Assembly (NCBI GenBank): GCA_028023455.1
Contig: JAQFVV010012434.1
Coordinates: forward strand, 6,910,264 to 6,974,263
Length of the DNA: 64,000 nucleotides
Direction of reading: 5' to 3'
Source: Epiperipatus broadwayi
Taxonomy: Eukaryota > Onychophora > Udeonychophora > Euonychophora > Peripatidae
The notes below the pieces were generated by a model. That model searched no databases. It was not told the origin of the DNA and saw only the letters and a program-made list of their open reading frames with translations. Shown here in pieces: positions 1 to 12,127 of this stretch; the first letter of the stretch is position 1; every line of letters begins with the position of its first letter. The position numbers and the translations under genes are program-made.

Positions 1-210
1 AAGAAAAAAAATTCAACCTTCAAATAAGCTAAAGATCAGTGTCAGCAATAAAGATATATAAGACATCTACAATATGTACACAAAATTACAAGTCAATTTA
101 TCCATAAAAACTTTTATTATTTAAAAGAAAGACCTAATTTAATATTATTTATTTTCAATATTCTAACAGCATAATGATTACATGAAAAATTTTCTTAGAT
201 ATCTAGATTT

Positions 211-250
<40 letters not shown>

Positions 251-639
251 TACATACTGAAACATATTACATTTTTTCTTTACTAAAAACATGAAACTTA
301 TTAATTGGGTTATTCTGTTATTCTTTAGCATGTCAATGATAGCTACTCCAACAAGTAATAATGTTCAGGTAACAATATTCATGCAAATAACCACCACTAT
401 AGCTATATATTCAATCTAATTAAGAAATTCTTAGATTTATTTGAAAGCATTAAGTTGAGTAATGTTAATTGATAATCAAAAATTTTGGCTTGATAATTTA
501 ATTAACTTTTTCATTAGGACATTTGAAGAGACATATAATATGATGCTACATGAGAGACTTATTTGATTTCCTATTTTATTACAGCAAACATCTTTTGATT
601 TTGTAAATTATTTTTATATTCAAAGTTGGTTATCCTTTT
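1..639. other. AT-rich flank with no gene seen
   Basis: No convincing exon on either strand. The only clear structure is a compound dinucleotide microsatellite at 211-250. If the neighbouring LRR gene has an upstream untranslated exon it could lie here or outside the window; I cannot place it. Confidence 0.5.
211..250. repeat. (CA)10(TA)10 microsatellite
   Basis: Ten AC/CA units run directly into about ten AT units. The same CA-then-TA arrangement recurs at about 30178-30206, 40541-40575, 46311-46334 and 56345-56369. Confidence 0.95.
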
Positions 640-1615
640 TCTTATCTTGTTTGTAATTAATTGCCAAAAATGTTTCTAATGTTAGATAAGGAAAAGGTTT
701 ACTTCGAAAAACAAAAAAAATATCTTTTTTTCAAACACACAATGTTGTTTGTTTGCAAGTATTGTTTACTTTCATTATTGCTTTTAGTTTATATTTTATT
801 TATGGGTTTATTAGAACTATATCATAAGGCCTGTGCTAATTGCCTGAAAATGTTTTCTCTATGTGGAACAATTTCATATTTGGATTCCACATTTGCTATC
901 ATTTCCAGGAATGGGTTTTTACATATGCCTTCTATGAATTTAGGCCCATATTTAAGTAATGTTCTAATATTTATGAAAAGTTGGGTGTTTGACAGATTGA
1001 CAAGGAGAATTGCTTAAAATACAAAATATTTCTCAACTGTTGCAATATTTCAATTAATTATTCACTACATCAATAGAATATCATTCCATCATCTAAAGAT
1101 ACAATTATTAATGAACATTATTTAAGTATGTAAAAGGACACTAAAACCAATGAATGAAAAATAAAAATCTTAAATTATTACAAAATACCAAGTATAATAA
1201 GTGAACAACATAGCATGAGATATAGTTTGATAAAAAATTAAAAAGGATACAAATAACTTCTGCCAATAAACAAACACTTGTCAATCTACCAAACACCCAA
1301 CTTCCCATAAATATTAGAACATTGCTTGAATATGTTCCTAAATTCATAGAATGCACATGGAAAACCCATACCTGGAAATAATAACATATGTAGAATCAAA
1401 ATACGGCAATGTGCCACATAGAGAAAACATTTTAGGGTAAATAGCACATGCCTTATGCTATAATCCTAATAAATACAAAAATCATTAATGAATGTAAACA
1501 ATATTTGCAAACAAACAACATTATATGCTTAAAAGAAGATAAAAAAATTTTCTCGATATAATATTATTTTTCTTAGGCAAAGTTAAAAAAGTTTTTGGCA
1601 ACTAATTATAATTTA
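640..1615. repeat. Fold-back repeat, arms ~640-1010 and ~1270-1615
   Basis: The left arm reappears as an imperfect reverse complement in the right arm, separated by about 250 bp. Landmarks shared in inverted order are TGTTGTTTGTTTGCAA, ATTGCCAAAAA, GTTGGGTGTTTG and a TTTCTCTATGTGG-like block. Open frames inside the arms (for example 661-1017) have no recognisable domain and occur in both arms, so I treat them as chance. It looks like a non-autonomous fold-back or MITE-type element. The right arm ends about 50 bp before the putative splice acceptor of the LRR gene. Confidence 0.75.
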
Positions 1616-1644
1616 TTTTTCTAAGTCAAAATTTGCTTGTTATT

Positions 1645-1730
1645 TATTTATTTCTTTTTGTGTTTTAGTGCATGGACACAAGAAGGAACACAGATTTTAC
1701 TTTCCAACATTCCTACTCTTTTAATTAATC
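1645..1730 (+). promoter_or_regulatory. Putative splice acceptor and 5' UTR segment of the LRR gene
   Basis: A T-rich run ends in TTTTTGTGTTTTAG at 1655-1668, a typical 3' splice site 62 bp before the LRR start codon, so the first coding exon probably begins at 1669. An in-frame stop (1722-1724) lies just upstream of ATG 1731, so the reading frame cannot extend 5'. If 1669 is the exon start, the leader contains an 18-codon upstream ORF (ATG 1672, stop 1726-1728) that ends two bases before the main ATG. The upstream non-coding exon and the promoter are not identified. Confidence 0.5.
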
Positions 1731-3429
1731 ATGCTTATTACTTTATGGTTATTTTATTTTATAAATACTATAATGACATGTCCAGATATAGATTCTGGCA
1801 TTCAGTCAGTTTGTATCTGTAGAGACTTTAATGGTGGCTCTTCCATTAATTGTGGTCCTAATGTTACTATTGATAGTTTGCAAATGTATTTGAAAAGGAT
1901 AAAGAAACCTATAACTAGTTTGCTTTTTACTCAGGATATACTTTATAGTGTGCAAGATGACTTCTTTGATGGTCTTATCATAGAAAGATTAACAATCACA
2001 AAATGTAATGTGAGCATAGTGTTTGCCAATGCTTTTCGAGGTCTTGAAAATTCGTTAATGTTTTTAGACTTAAATGAAAATCTTTTGTCGCAAGTACCAA
2101 ATATAACAAATTTGTATAAATTAAACACTCTTTCATTAAAAAATAATGATATTACAAATATAACTTATTATTCTTTTGAAAATATGACCAGTTTAAGTGA
2201 GCTGACTTTATCATTCAATAACATTAAATATTTAAATAAAGATTGTTTTAAAATGTTAATCAATTTACAGTTTTTAAATATTGATTACAACTATCTTACT
2301 GAAATAAATGAAGATATATTTAACCCATTGGATAGTTTAGAACTTTTAAGTATTTCTCATAATCAATTAGAAAAGTTTTATATGAAAGAAATGATGAATT
2401 TATGGAAATTAGATTTATCTTTTAATAAAATTAAGTCTTTGACTAAAAATATGTTTGATAATTTATTAAATCTGGCTTCATTGCATTTAAATAATAACTA
2501 CATTGAAACTATTGAAGAAAATGCTTTCTCAGGTCTGCAGAATCTAATAGATTTGTATTTGAATAATAATCAAATAACTTTCCCAATTAGCCATGTTTTA
2601 TTTGTGGAAGTGCCACAGCTACAACGATTATATTTGCAGAATAATAACATTTCAAATTTGACTTCAGATTTCTTTAGGAATTTAGTTCATCTATGGAATC
2701 TTGATTTAAGTGAAAATTTAATAACTAATTTACCTAACAATGTCTTTATGGATTTAAAGTCTCTGGAACATCTAAAAGTATCAAAAAATCAAATCAATGA
2801 AATAGAATTAAATGCTTTTAGTAACCTTTCACATTTATTTACATTAGATGTATCTGACAATGAAATTGCCAGCTTTAATCAATTTATATTTTCATTTTTA
2901 ACTAATTTGGTTGTTTTAAACATGTCTGGTAATGTTTTAACTTTTCTTCATGATTTTGACTTTTATCATTTAGCAAAATTAGAAATCCTTGATTTATCCC
3001 GTAATCAAATATTTTCAATAGAAAGCAAAACGTTTATGAAGTTGATAAATTTAAGACAATTACAACTGGATCAAAATAAGTTGATAACATTCCCTTACAT
3101 AATTACTCAATTACAAAATTGGAATTATTTGTCTGTTAGTGATGACAGTCTATCAACTCCCCCAATTGAGTCAGAATTAAGTAATATATTATCTATTTTG
3201 GATTTATCTTCAAATTATATCAAAGAAGTTTCTAAAGATTACTTAATCTCTTTAAAAAAAGTAAAGGCCTTATACCTAGCAAACAATAGTATTGAAACAT
3301 TACTTCATAATACTTTTCAAGATTTAAATAGCCTACGAGTTTTGGACCTCAGTTTTAACAAGATCAAGAACATTAATGAAAGCGTCTTGGAACTCATAAA
3401 TTCATCACTTATGTATATAGATATTCAAG
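1731..3429 (+). CDS. Secreted leucine-rich-repeat protein, coding exon 1 (signal peptide, N-cap, LRRs)
   Basis: 566 codons plus one base. Residues 1-16 are a hydrophobic signal peptide and the mature chain would begin near C17. Cysteines 17, 28, 30 and 41 form an LRR N-terminal cap (C-x10-C-x-C-x10-C). From about residue 109 there are roughly 20 tandem LRRs of the 24-residue LxxLxLxxNxIxxI type, such as LWKLDLSFNKIKSL and LRVLDLSFNKIKNI. Several N-glycosylation sequons (NVT, NIT, NMT, NLT) fit an extracellular protein. No transmembrane segment follows the signal peptide. The exon ends CAAG|GTAAGT inside the last LRR; reading through the donor hits a stop two codons later. The ATG is the first in frame after an upstream stop. 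Architecture resembles arthropod secreted LRR proteins (chaoptin-like or luciferin-monooxygenase non-catalytic-subunit-like). Ligand and function are unknown. Confidence 0.93.
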
Positions 3430-3783
3430 GTAAGTAAATGCTTTATTTTATTCAAAAATACTTGACTCCTTTTTTCTTATTTCTCATCTATGTAACATAT
3501 AATTTAATAGTATATAAGAAAATAAAACTGAATTTAACATTATAAAAATTATTATACCAATAATTAATTATATAAGTAAATAATGAGATATTTTGTAGAT
3601 GAAAATCATACAATAAATTGGCTGTGTCACAATATTTTCGCAATTAGAATTACTACAGTAAATTTTATAAAGTTAACTTGTTTTATTATATATATATATA
3701 GTGACTCTTCTATCTCAATATGTAATTTGTTTTAAACATTTTAGGGTTGCAAAGTATAAATTAATTTTCATCATATGTTCATA

Positions 3784-4293
3784 TTAATTTATTAAGCAAA
3801 AGCAGATGATATAATAATAACATGAAAGGCTGAAACCTTTGAAAGAAGTGCCCTAAAAATGCTTATATGATAGTCAAACTCACAAGTCCAAAAACACTAG
3901 GCAGAGATTTTACAAGAAAAATATGGTTCTCACCTTTGTTACTATCAATTCATTGAATTTGAAAATTACTTCATATTAAATCAAAAGATTTCACATTGTT
4001 TATTTACATATAGTATTTAGTAAATTAAATGTAACGGTGTTTAAAGCTTCATGCATTCATTTCAAAATGTTTATGACTGGCTTATTTATATATAAATTTA
4101 AGTAGAGAAGAAGATGGGAACCATTTTTTTCTCATAAAATCTCTACCTTGTGTTTTTGAACTTGAGAGTTTCCTATGCAGTTATTATTATATCTGATTTG
4201 CTGTCATGTAAGCATTTTTAAGGTGCTTCTGTCAAAGGTTTCAGTCTTTCACATTATTATTATATCATCTGCTTGCACTTAATAAATTAATAT
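3784..4293. repeat. Fold-back element, arms ~3784-3937 and ~4110-4293
   Basis: The outer ends read ATATTAATTTATTAAGC on the left and are mirrored by AATAAATTAATAT on the right. Inside, the block GGCTGAAACCTTTGA is mirrored by TCAAAGGTTTCAG. Arms are about 150-180 bp and imperfect, with a central unique part of about 170 bp. There is no coding capacity, so it looks like a non-autonomous fold-back/MITE. Confidence 0.75.
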
Positions 4294-4300
4294 AATTACA

Positions 4301-4614
4301 TTTGTTACTATCAATTCATTGGATTTGAAAATTACTTCATAGTAAATCAAAAGATTTCATGTTGTTTAATTTATATATATTTAGTGAATTATATGTGAAG
4401 GTGTTTAAAGCTTTATGCTCTCATTTTAAAATGTTTAAAACTGGCTTATTTATATATAAATTTAAGTAGAGAAGAAGGTGGGAACCATCTTTTTCTCGTA
4501 AAATCTCTGCCTTGTGTTTTTGGACAGTCATTATTACATCTGATTGGCTGTCATATAAGCATTTTAAAGGCACTTCTGTCAAAGGTTTCAGCCTTTCATG
4601 TTATTATTTGTTCA
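4301..4614. repeat. Partial tandem copy of the preceding fold-back element
   Basis: Sequence 4301-4614 repeats the centre and right arm of the 3784-4293 element in direct orientation (about 3938-4275). Shared landmarks are TTGTTACTATCAATTCATTG, AAATTTAAGTAGAGAAGAAG and GTCAAAGGTTTCAG. The left arm is missing, so this is a one-and-a-half-unit tandem arrangement. Confidence 0.75.
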
Positions 4615-4851
4615 TATTAAATATGCACACACTGATAAAGGTCTGCAGACAATATGAATATGAATTTTCATTGCTGTTTTAATTTCTAAATGTTACCAGT
4701 TAAAAGGCTTGGTAAAATCTGTTTTGACATTTAATGCCTTGTGTTATTCCCATCAAAATTTGTTTAAGTAATTACTGCAGTACTTGAATATTAAGAAATA
4801 TAGAAAAAGTTTTATATGTGACTCTTATTATCAAAGAGTTTGCTGACCCTG

Positions 4852-4916
4852 TTATATATATATATATATATAATCTTAATAATTATATATATATATATAT
4901 ATAATCTTAATAATTG
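4852..4916. repeat. Duplicated AT microsatellite unit
   Basis: Two consecutive copies of a (TA)n run followed by TAATCTTAATAATT, about 33 bp each. Confidence 0.85.
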
Positions 4917-5284
4917 GACAAATATATAACAGCTATAAATTATGTAGCACTGAAAATATATAGTAATATTTATGGAGAAATATACTCTGAAAATGCATAC
5001 CATAATTATAATTAATAGATAAGATTTACTAGAGTCAGTAAAAAAAAAATTTCAAAAAATATAAGACTCATATCATTGCTTATTATCATTTAGTTATGAA
5101 ACATTTATATCTAATTTACACATTTTTATATGGCATGCATATTCAAAATGTACTTCCTAACAAATTTTTATATGTTGTTAGCACTTTATATTTATTAGCC
5201 ATTGTTTTTACTGGGTTATTAAAAATATTAAAAGTTACAAGTAAAATTTCACAAGAACATTTTGTTCTTACGTTTATACAAGCT

Positions 5285-5900
5285 GTTAAAACAGTAGCAT
5301 ATTTTTTCACACAGTAGTGCCACCTAGTGCAAGCTATTATCCAGATTGCCAGACTAATTTCTAGGTTATATCTTTCATCAATGAGAAACATTGCATTTGG
5401 GAGCAGTGCATATAGATCTTTGGATTCAATTAACCTCTACAAAACCCACTTTACATCTTTTTCATTTATTATAGAGCTATTAGCTATCAGAGTCATTGGA
5501 TATTTTAACCCCTCCAGTATCCACCTTCTATTACTCCAAATTGAAACATAAGGTTTTCAATCAAAGCCAATAGCTTTAGAGATAACCAAAAAGGTATAAG
5601 GTGAGTGCTGCAGGAGTGCACTAGATTCAGTAATTCATATGGATAATAGCTTTATAGTTAAGCAAAAAGACATAAACTGGATGTTACAAGAATACACTAG
5701 ATCCAATGATACAAGTACACTGCTCCCAGATCCAAGACCCTTTATTGATGAAAGCCATAAGCTAGAAATTAGTTTAGGGATATTAGATAAGTAGGCATTG
5801 GATAACAATTATAATGCACGATGTGTCTAGAATTTATTGATTGCGACAATTTGTGCTAAATGGCACTATTGTGTGGAAAAATTGCTGCTGTTTTAAGTTA
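5285..5900. repeat. Inverted repeat, arms ~5285-5405 and ~5705-5900
   Basis: Left-arm blocks TAGTGCCACCTAGTGCAAG, ACTAATTTCTAGGTTAT, TTTCATCAATGAGAAAC and GGGAGCAGTGCA reappear as imperfect reverse complement in the right arm. The interior holds a degenerate direct duplication of about 80-100 bp (5560-5640 and 5641-5720, sharing AATAGCTTTA and TGCACTAGAT-like blocks). The right-arm sequence is also related to the interior of the 39.5-kb element, so this is a dispersed family. Confidence 0.65.
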
Positions 5901-6114
5901 CAACTTAATTGTTTTTTGAAACATTTGCTAGTTTAATTGATGCTTTATGAAAATACTGCAACTAATATAAACTTTCATTCTTTGGTAGCAATGACAGATT
6001 TATGAGAGAGTTAATTTTGACAAGTTTATTAAAATGACTTTTAGTAGTTTGTCTTATTGATTATTATTATGGTATATATTCAGAGTTTGTTTCTCCATAA
6101 ATATTATATATATA

Positions 6115-6131
6115 TTTATACCAGTAAAGGG

Positions 6132-6163
<32 letters not shown>

Positions 6164-6179
6164 CCTTTACTGGTATAAA
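6115..6179. repeat. Short perfect palindrome around an (AT)n core
   Basis: TTTATACCAGTAAAGGGTA at the left is mirrored exactly by TACCCTTTACTGGTATAAA at the right, with a (TA)n core of about 28 bp. In single-stranded form it would make a 19-bp stem. Confidence 0.9.
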
Positions 6180-8177
6180 GTATATTACATGTATAGAATG
6201 AAATGTTAATGAAGCTATATTAATGAAGGAAATTAGTTAACTATTGTAATTTTCTTATTGTTTTGTCCCTCCATATTTAATTAAAAGTTTAATCAGAAAA
6301 AAAAATTCATTTGAAAGAAATTTTAGATATAAAGTATGTTTGTTTGATACTAGACACATTTCTATAAAGTTTCTAAAATGCATACTATAAAAGATATATG
6401 TTACATTTTAGATGTAAACAATTATGCAATGCAGGATAAATCTAAAAATTGAAAAAATAAATAAATAATTAATTAAAGAATTGGTGCTGATAAAGAAAAG
6501 CAGAAGTGATGAAGAAGAGCAATATATGTAGTGGGGTTGATCATGCAGTAACACGAATTGAATCAGTTATTAACTAGAAATTTCTTTAGTTGCCCTGAAA
6601 AAGTTAATGCCTTGAGACATTGTCCTTGAATACCACCAAGGCTGGAAACTGAAATCAATAGAGTGGCTAATTTAAAACTCTTAGAAGGTTGCTACATTTG
6701 CAATTGACAATATAATAGCCTTCAATTGACAAAATATTATCCATAATAGACTAAAGGTAATATGTATTTCACCACTGAACCTTTTCCTGATGGTAAAATG
6801 GAGTTCTGGACTGTTAATATCTGCCTAGTTCTAGTTTTCTGTCATTGTAAAACCAGAAAATGAAAATTCATTTACAAAATCAACCTGATCCAATTTAACT
6901 CTAGTGGATTAATAGAAAAAGTAGATGCTGCTACTCAAAAACATCAAGCCTATACCATAAAACAAAGAAACTTGTACAAAAAAGATACCTGTAATTAAAA
7001 TTATGGTGAGACATTGCATTGTTATTTTTTAAATAAGTAATTACTAAATAGAAAGGCCTTTGGCAATCTTTTAAACTAAAATAATTTTTAGAACTCAATT
7101 TATTTTATGTCTTTTAAAATGTACTGTAAATTAATGTTTTATATTTGTATCATTTATTTTAACTTGAACAAGAAAATAATTCTGTTGATAGTTAACAACT
7201 ATTTATTGAATGAGTTGTGAAAGGGGGCATAAAGAAGTTTGGAAAGTGTGTATTTTTTATTATTACTATTAATAATTTGTTATTAAATTTTTATAGACAA
7301 AAATCTCACTAGCTTCTTTTCATAACTCTATACTATTTAATACTTTTATTATTGCAGTCAAATAAGCAGCGAAATAGCAAATAAAAATATTAATGATGAA
7401 TATTGAATCATATTTTTTCTTTTTATTAAAGCAGTGTGTTAACAAATCTCATGTTGACAATGGCATCCATAATATAAGCTACTTCAAATAAGAATAATGA
7501 TTATTCAAACAATATTTTAACCAATTCTCTCTAACCCAGTAGTTGTAGATAATCAGGAAATATAATTGTGGTATGCACTTATTTATATGTTTTGTGATTG
7601 TTTATTGAAGGTCATGGTTTGATTATTTTATGAAAATATATTAGAGAATATGTAAATGACACGAAATAGCCAGTAACCCAATATAGATAGTAATTAAAAT
7701 ATGATGTACAAAACGATAAAATGGGTCAATATATATGTATGTGCTCATTTCCACTACTTTTCCACTCTTAATATAATTTATTTCAAAATAATAAGTACTA
7801 AACTTAACTTAGTCAAATGAATTATTTTATGAAGATAAAAGTAAATGAAAATAAATATTATAATGTTGTCATTAATAATACTATTCTATAGTAATATCAT
7901 TAAATTTGTATCCTTATAGATTGATATACTTGTAGAATTTCAAACATGAAGTTCAAAGTCCATGGATTATGGCTCATTTATGCCATTTTAATGATCAAAC
8001 TTCTTATAATTTTCTGAGCAATAAATCATCAATTATTATTATTATTATTATTAAATTTTTCTTGGACTGAGTCATTTATGTATGTATGTATTTATTTTTG
8101 AAGAAACATCATTTCAAACTTCATGAAAAAAAAGTACTTATGTACAGTGTTGATAAATTTAGGAATAGATAGAATAT
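6180..8177. other. Intronic stretch with no feature recognised
   Basis: AT-rich sequence without an interpretable ORF or recognisable repeat family. Only small simple repeats are seen at its right end: (TTA)n near 8032-8054 and (TATG)n near 8080-8092. Confidence 0.5.
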
Positions 8178-8570
8178 TCATTACTTGATATTATATAATG
8201 TAAGCCAACTTTTAATCAATCCTAACAAAATAAAAACTTCATAAAAACTGTAAAAAAGGCATTACTCATCAGGCGATTAGTTTCTGGCCATGGGTTTTAT
8301 ATAGGAATGAAATTTGATTTGTTTTAAGAGATCTTAGATTTTTTTTTCAGATGGCCAGCCCAAAAAGTTATTCAATATTAGTTGGCAAATAGATATCAGG
8401 ATATTATCTGATAGAAGTTAAAACAGGAATAGAAAATCATGCAAACTCTCACATTTCAGAAATTGATGAACCTCATGACTAATGCCTTTTTTTACAGTTT
8501 TTGTGAAGCTTTTATTTTGATAGGATTAATTGAAAGTTGGTTTACATTAGGTAATATCAAGTTATGAACA
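8178..8570. repeat. Fold-back element, arms ~8178-8290 and ~8455-8570
   Basis: The left arm contains ACTTGATATTAT, AAGCCAACTTTTAATCAAT and AAAAACTGTAAAAAAGGCAT. The right arm carries the matching reverse complement (ATGCCTTTTTTTACAG, ATTGAAAGTTGGTT, AATATCAAGTT). Arms are about 110 bp, some 85-90% similar by eye, with a loop of about 165 bp. No coding capacity. Confidence 0.75.
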
Positions 8571-10340
8571 AACCAAATATTATAAAATGATCATAATAAT
8601 GCGCCATGGTTAGATCCACAGGATAAACCATTTATCCCATATGATGTAGCTTGGATTGATTATTTATCTTTGGCCTGATATGTGATCAAACTTCAACTAC
8701 CATTTCTGAGTTTTGCTTAACTTAAGATAAAAATTTAGGTTTGCAAGTGATTGTTAAATAAAAGTCTTCTGTTCTGGAATATTTGTCTTTAGAGAAATGA
8801 AGAGTCTTTATTATATCTTTAAGATCTTTCATCTAAAGAGGGTATTATTTTTTTCTCTCCAATTTTAATTAAATTTATCACCTGCACTGTTCATTGTTCT
8901 AGAGGAATTATACAATTTGCCAATATTATGAATTTCCTCTTTATTTATTTAGTTATGATCTTACTTTGGCTTTATAAATAAGACTAATTATTTAAGTATT
9001 TAAATCAGAGATATCAATCTTGAAAAGTATTTTTTCAATTAATTTTGTTTTAATAATATGTGGGAATTTATGAACTATATAATTGGATACATTTCTTTTA
9101 TAGTTGGTCCATGATATAGTGGACAGTGACAGAATTGAGTTTTAAGTAAATGATGATTGATCTATGCAAGCCCAACTCATTTTATCACAACATATATGTA
9201 TATACTTCATAATGTTGTATTTAATATTTCTTTGGGAACATAGAAATTGACATCTTCATATAAGATATGTTTATGACACTGCTTTAATAGATGAAACATC
9301 ACACATAAGAACATTTTGATTTCAAATATATTCAAGATTTAAAATCAAATAGATTGTTAATCATAATACTAGAAATGAAAATAACGACCACTTCTGATGT
9401 GAAGATTCAAATGTTTCTATTCTCTAGTTCATTTGAGAAAATCAGGTTGTTTCATGAAGCACATGTATTGTGAGAGAGTTCAATCTGAGATTTTTTATAG
9501 TAGAAGATAAAGGTGGATTTTAAAAAGTAAGAGACATGTCGAGAATGAAAGATTCGATTAGTTATACACAAGAATAAATATAATTGACTCTAGAGTCTTA
9601 TTCATTATATTATCCATTCGTTTTAGCTTTTATTGAAGTACATGTAATTAGGAGAATCCATTCTAGACCCACAACCGGAAGCAAAGATAACAATTTAAAC
9701 ACCATTCGAAGAACAACAAATATAAACAAAATCAAAAATATATAATGGTAGAAATATATTAATTTATTTGAATTTTACACATTAAAAAGATTCATAAATA
9801 ATTAATAAAGAATCTTTTTTAATATCTACATTAATTAGCTTTTTCATTCTGCTTTGTCTGCTCACAGCTAAAATTGCGAATTTAGCAGAATATAAACCCA
9901 ATAATTTATAAAATTATAAATTAAAGCAGTAAATTATTATAGTAGATCTATATATGAAAACACAGCATTAACGTAAAATATGATTTATGTAAAAGAATAA
10001 ATTTGTAGTGTGTATATTATTTTCTGTGTAATAATTTAAGATGTTGAATATTAATTTAGTTCTAATAGTCATGTTACCAATTTGTTATTTTATTTTATTT
10101 TTCTTTGAATTATTAAAATGTTACTATTAAATCAAAATTAGAGATTTATTTTATTTTATTATTCAATTTATATCTATGTGTATATTATATATGCATGTTT
10201 GAGAGGTCTTGTTCTAATAAGCTATAACCAAGTTAAACAGAGAAAAAGAATAAGTATTGGTCCATTTTAAATAAACTAAATTAGAATTGTAAGCAAATGT
10301 TCATTCCATAAGCTAATATGATCAATATATTCAAAATAGA
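8571..10340. other. Intronic stretch with no feature recognised
   Basis: AT-rich; no exon, RNA gene or repeat family was recognised by reading. Confidence 0.45.
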
Positions 10341-10368
10341 AAAAAATTGAGAGGGAAGGTGAATGAGG

Positions 10369-10504
10369 CAGAGAGAGAGAGAAGGGTAGAGGAAGGGAGA
10401 GAGGGAGAGAAAGAAAGAAGAGAGAGAGGGAGAGAGAGAGAGGGGGGAAGAGAGAGGGAGGGTAAGGGTGAAAGGGAGATGGAGAAGGAAGAGAGAGAGA
10501 AAAT
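10369..10504. repeat. Purine-rich (GA)n low-complexity tract
   Basis: About 135 bp almost entirely G and A on the plus strand (GAGAGA, GGGAGAGA, GAAGAGAG). The open frame across it (10347-10544) is an Arg/Glu/Gly composition artefact. Confidence 0.9.
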
Positions 10505-12125
10505 TACATTACGGCTGATTTATTATTGTAATCATCAATGGTAGTAGAGTTCTTTCAATTACAGGTTGGCATGATGCACCAGTATGTGGAAATGCACTCA
10601 CTGTATTCTGTGTCTAACAAATAATTTACCCACTATAAATTAATAATTGTAATAATAAGTAAAACTATAAAGTATTAACAGTTATAATAAATATTTGATG
10701 TGCAAAATATATTATGCACTAATCAATTGTTGCAGCATTAAGCTTAATAAGTATTTAGTTTAATGCCTAACTAGATTGTAATATAAGAAGTATAATTTCA
10801 AGTGATTTAATAAGGAAATGTAAAAAACAATTGTTTAATATTTAATACTCGATAAATTTTATAAACAGTGTTAGATTGTAATTCTATTTTGTGGCTGGGG
10901 CGGGAGTATCCTTGCAGTTTTAACACCACTGTTTAATGGCGCTAGTGAGGAGTTGCTTAATATTTGTAAGCATTTGACAGCTTTTGAATAATATATTTAG
11001 ATGAATGGTACTACAGGCATGAATTTAAGTTATTTTGTCAGAATGGTTTTAAATTATTAGATTTCACTTTGTATAATAAATTTGAGTAAAAAATAATTTT
11101 TTATTTGATAAACAATGTTCATCGAGTTCTAATGATGCTGGTATAGTAAGTGTTCTATGATCACTTATCATTTAAATTTTTTTGCCTTTACCCACTACAT
11201 AGAGTCACTGAAACAATACTGTGAAAACTATTCAATAAATTGATCATTTTTTTGAAAATTTGATTTTCAAAAAAGTACATAATACTAAAGTACAAATTAA
11301 TTGTAATTAATTATAAATTATATATATATAAATTTTCTTAATTTGTTTCTGAAATTTTTAATTTTATTATTTGTGTTTCAAAACAGACAAAAGCTAAGCT
11401 CTATAATACTAAAGAACAAATCAGTTGTAAATTACATATTTCATATTTTTCATAAAAGAAAATATGTTACTTAATCAATACATAGTATAATAAAAACGAA
11501 CTGGGTTGGTAATAATAAAAAGGGTAAAATGATTTTTTTTAAAGATCACTGGCAATAAATAGAGCAAATAACCTGAAGAAGGGCTAGGAAGAGGTTTTTC
11601 TTCACTACTGTTTTATTGCCAAAACAGCATATGTGATTAATAATTCAGCGATATGCTTATTTTTTTCAGAATTTGGTTGCAACCTATGAACATTTAATAG
11701 TCTGTGTGTTTTACTCTTGTCAATAGATAGATTGATTGTTGACAGTTGCATGTTTAGTTAACATTACAGGAAATGTTTTATTTTTCAGTTACGAAATGCA
11801 TGTGTAAATGTTCAATTTTTCAACAAAGAATATTTTGTTATTATACAAGTGCAAAATATCACAGGAAAATGTTTTATTTTTCAAATATGGAATATGCATA
11901 AGAGTTCAATTTTTGTAATGATTTACGTATTTATTTTTAGATTACTCTAAAAAAATTAAAAAATAAAACTATTTTATTTCAATATAAATATATGTTGTAA
12001 AAGTACAATTCTATGTTCTACTACTTATGAATTTATTTTTAGATCATTTTATAAAAATCTATGTGCTACTATTTATCTTTAAATATACATTGATATAAAG
12101 TATGCTTAATCTTCAACTTGTCAAT
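10505..12125. other. Intronic stretch with no feature recognised
   Basis: AT-rich; no convincing ORF or repeat. A patch around 10890-10960 is slightly less AT-rich, but I could not assign it. Confidence 0.45.
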
Positions 12126-12127
12126 TA

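Noticed and set aside
661-1017. 118-codon frame as a possible upstream exon or gene
   Set aside because: Falls within the arm of a fold-back repeat, and a related frame appears on the opposite strand of the other arm.
10347-10544. 65-codon Arg/Glu/Gly-rich frame
   Set aside because: Lies on a purine-only low-complexity tract; no domain and no gene signals.
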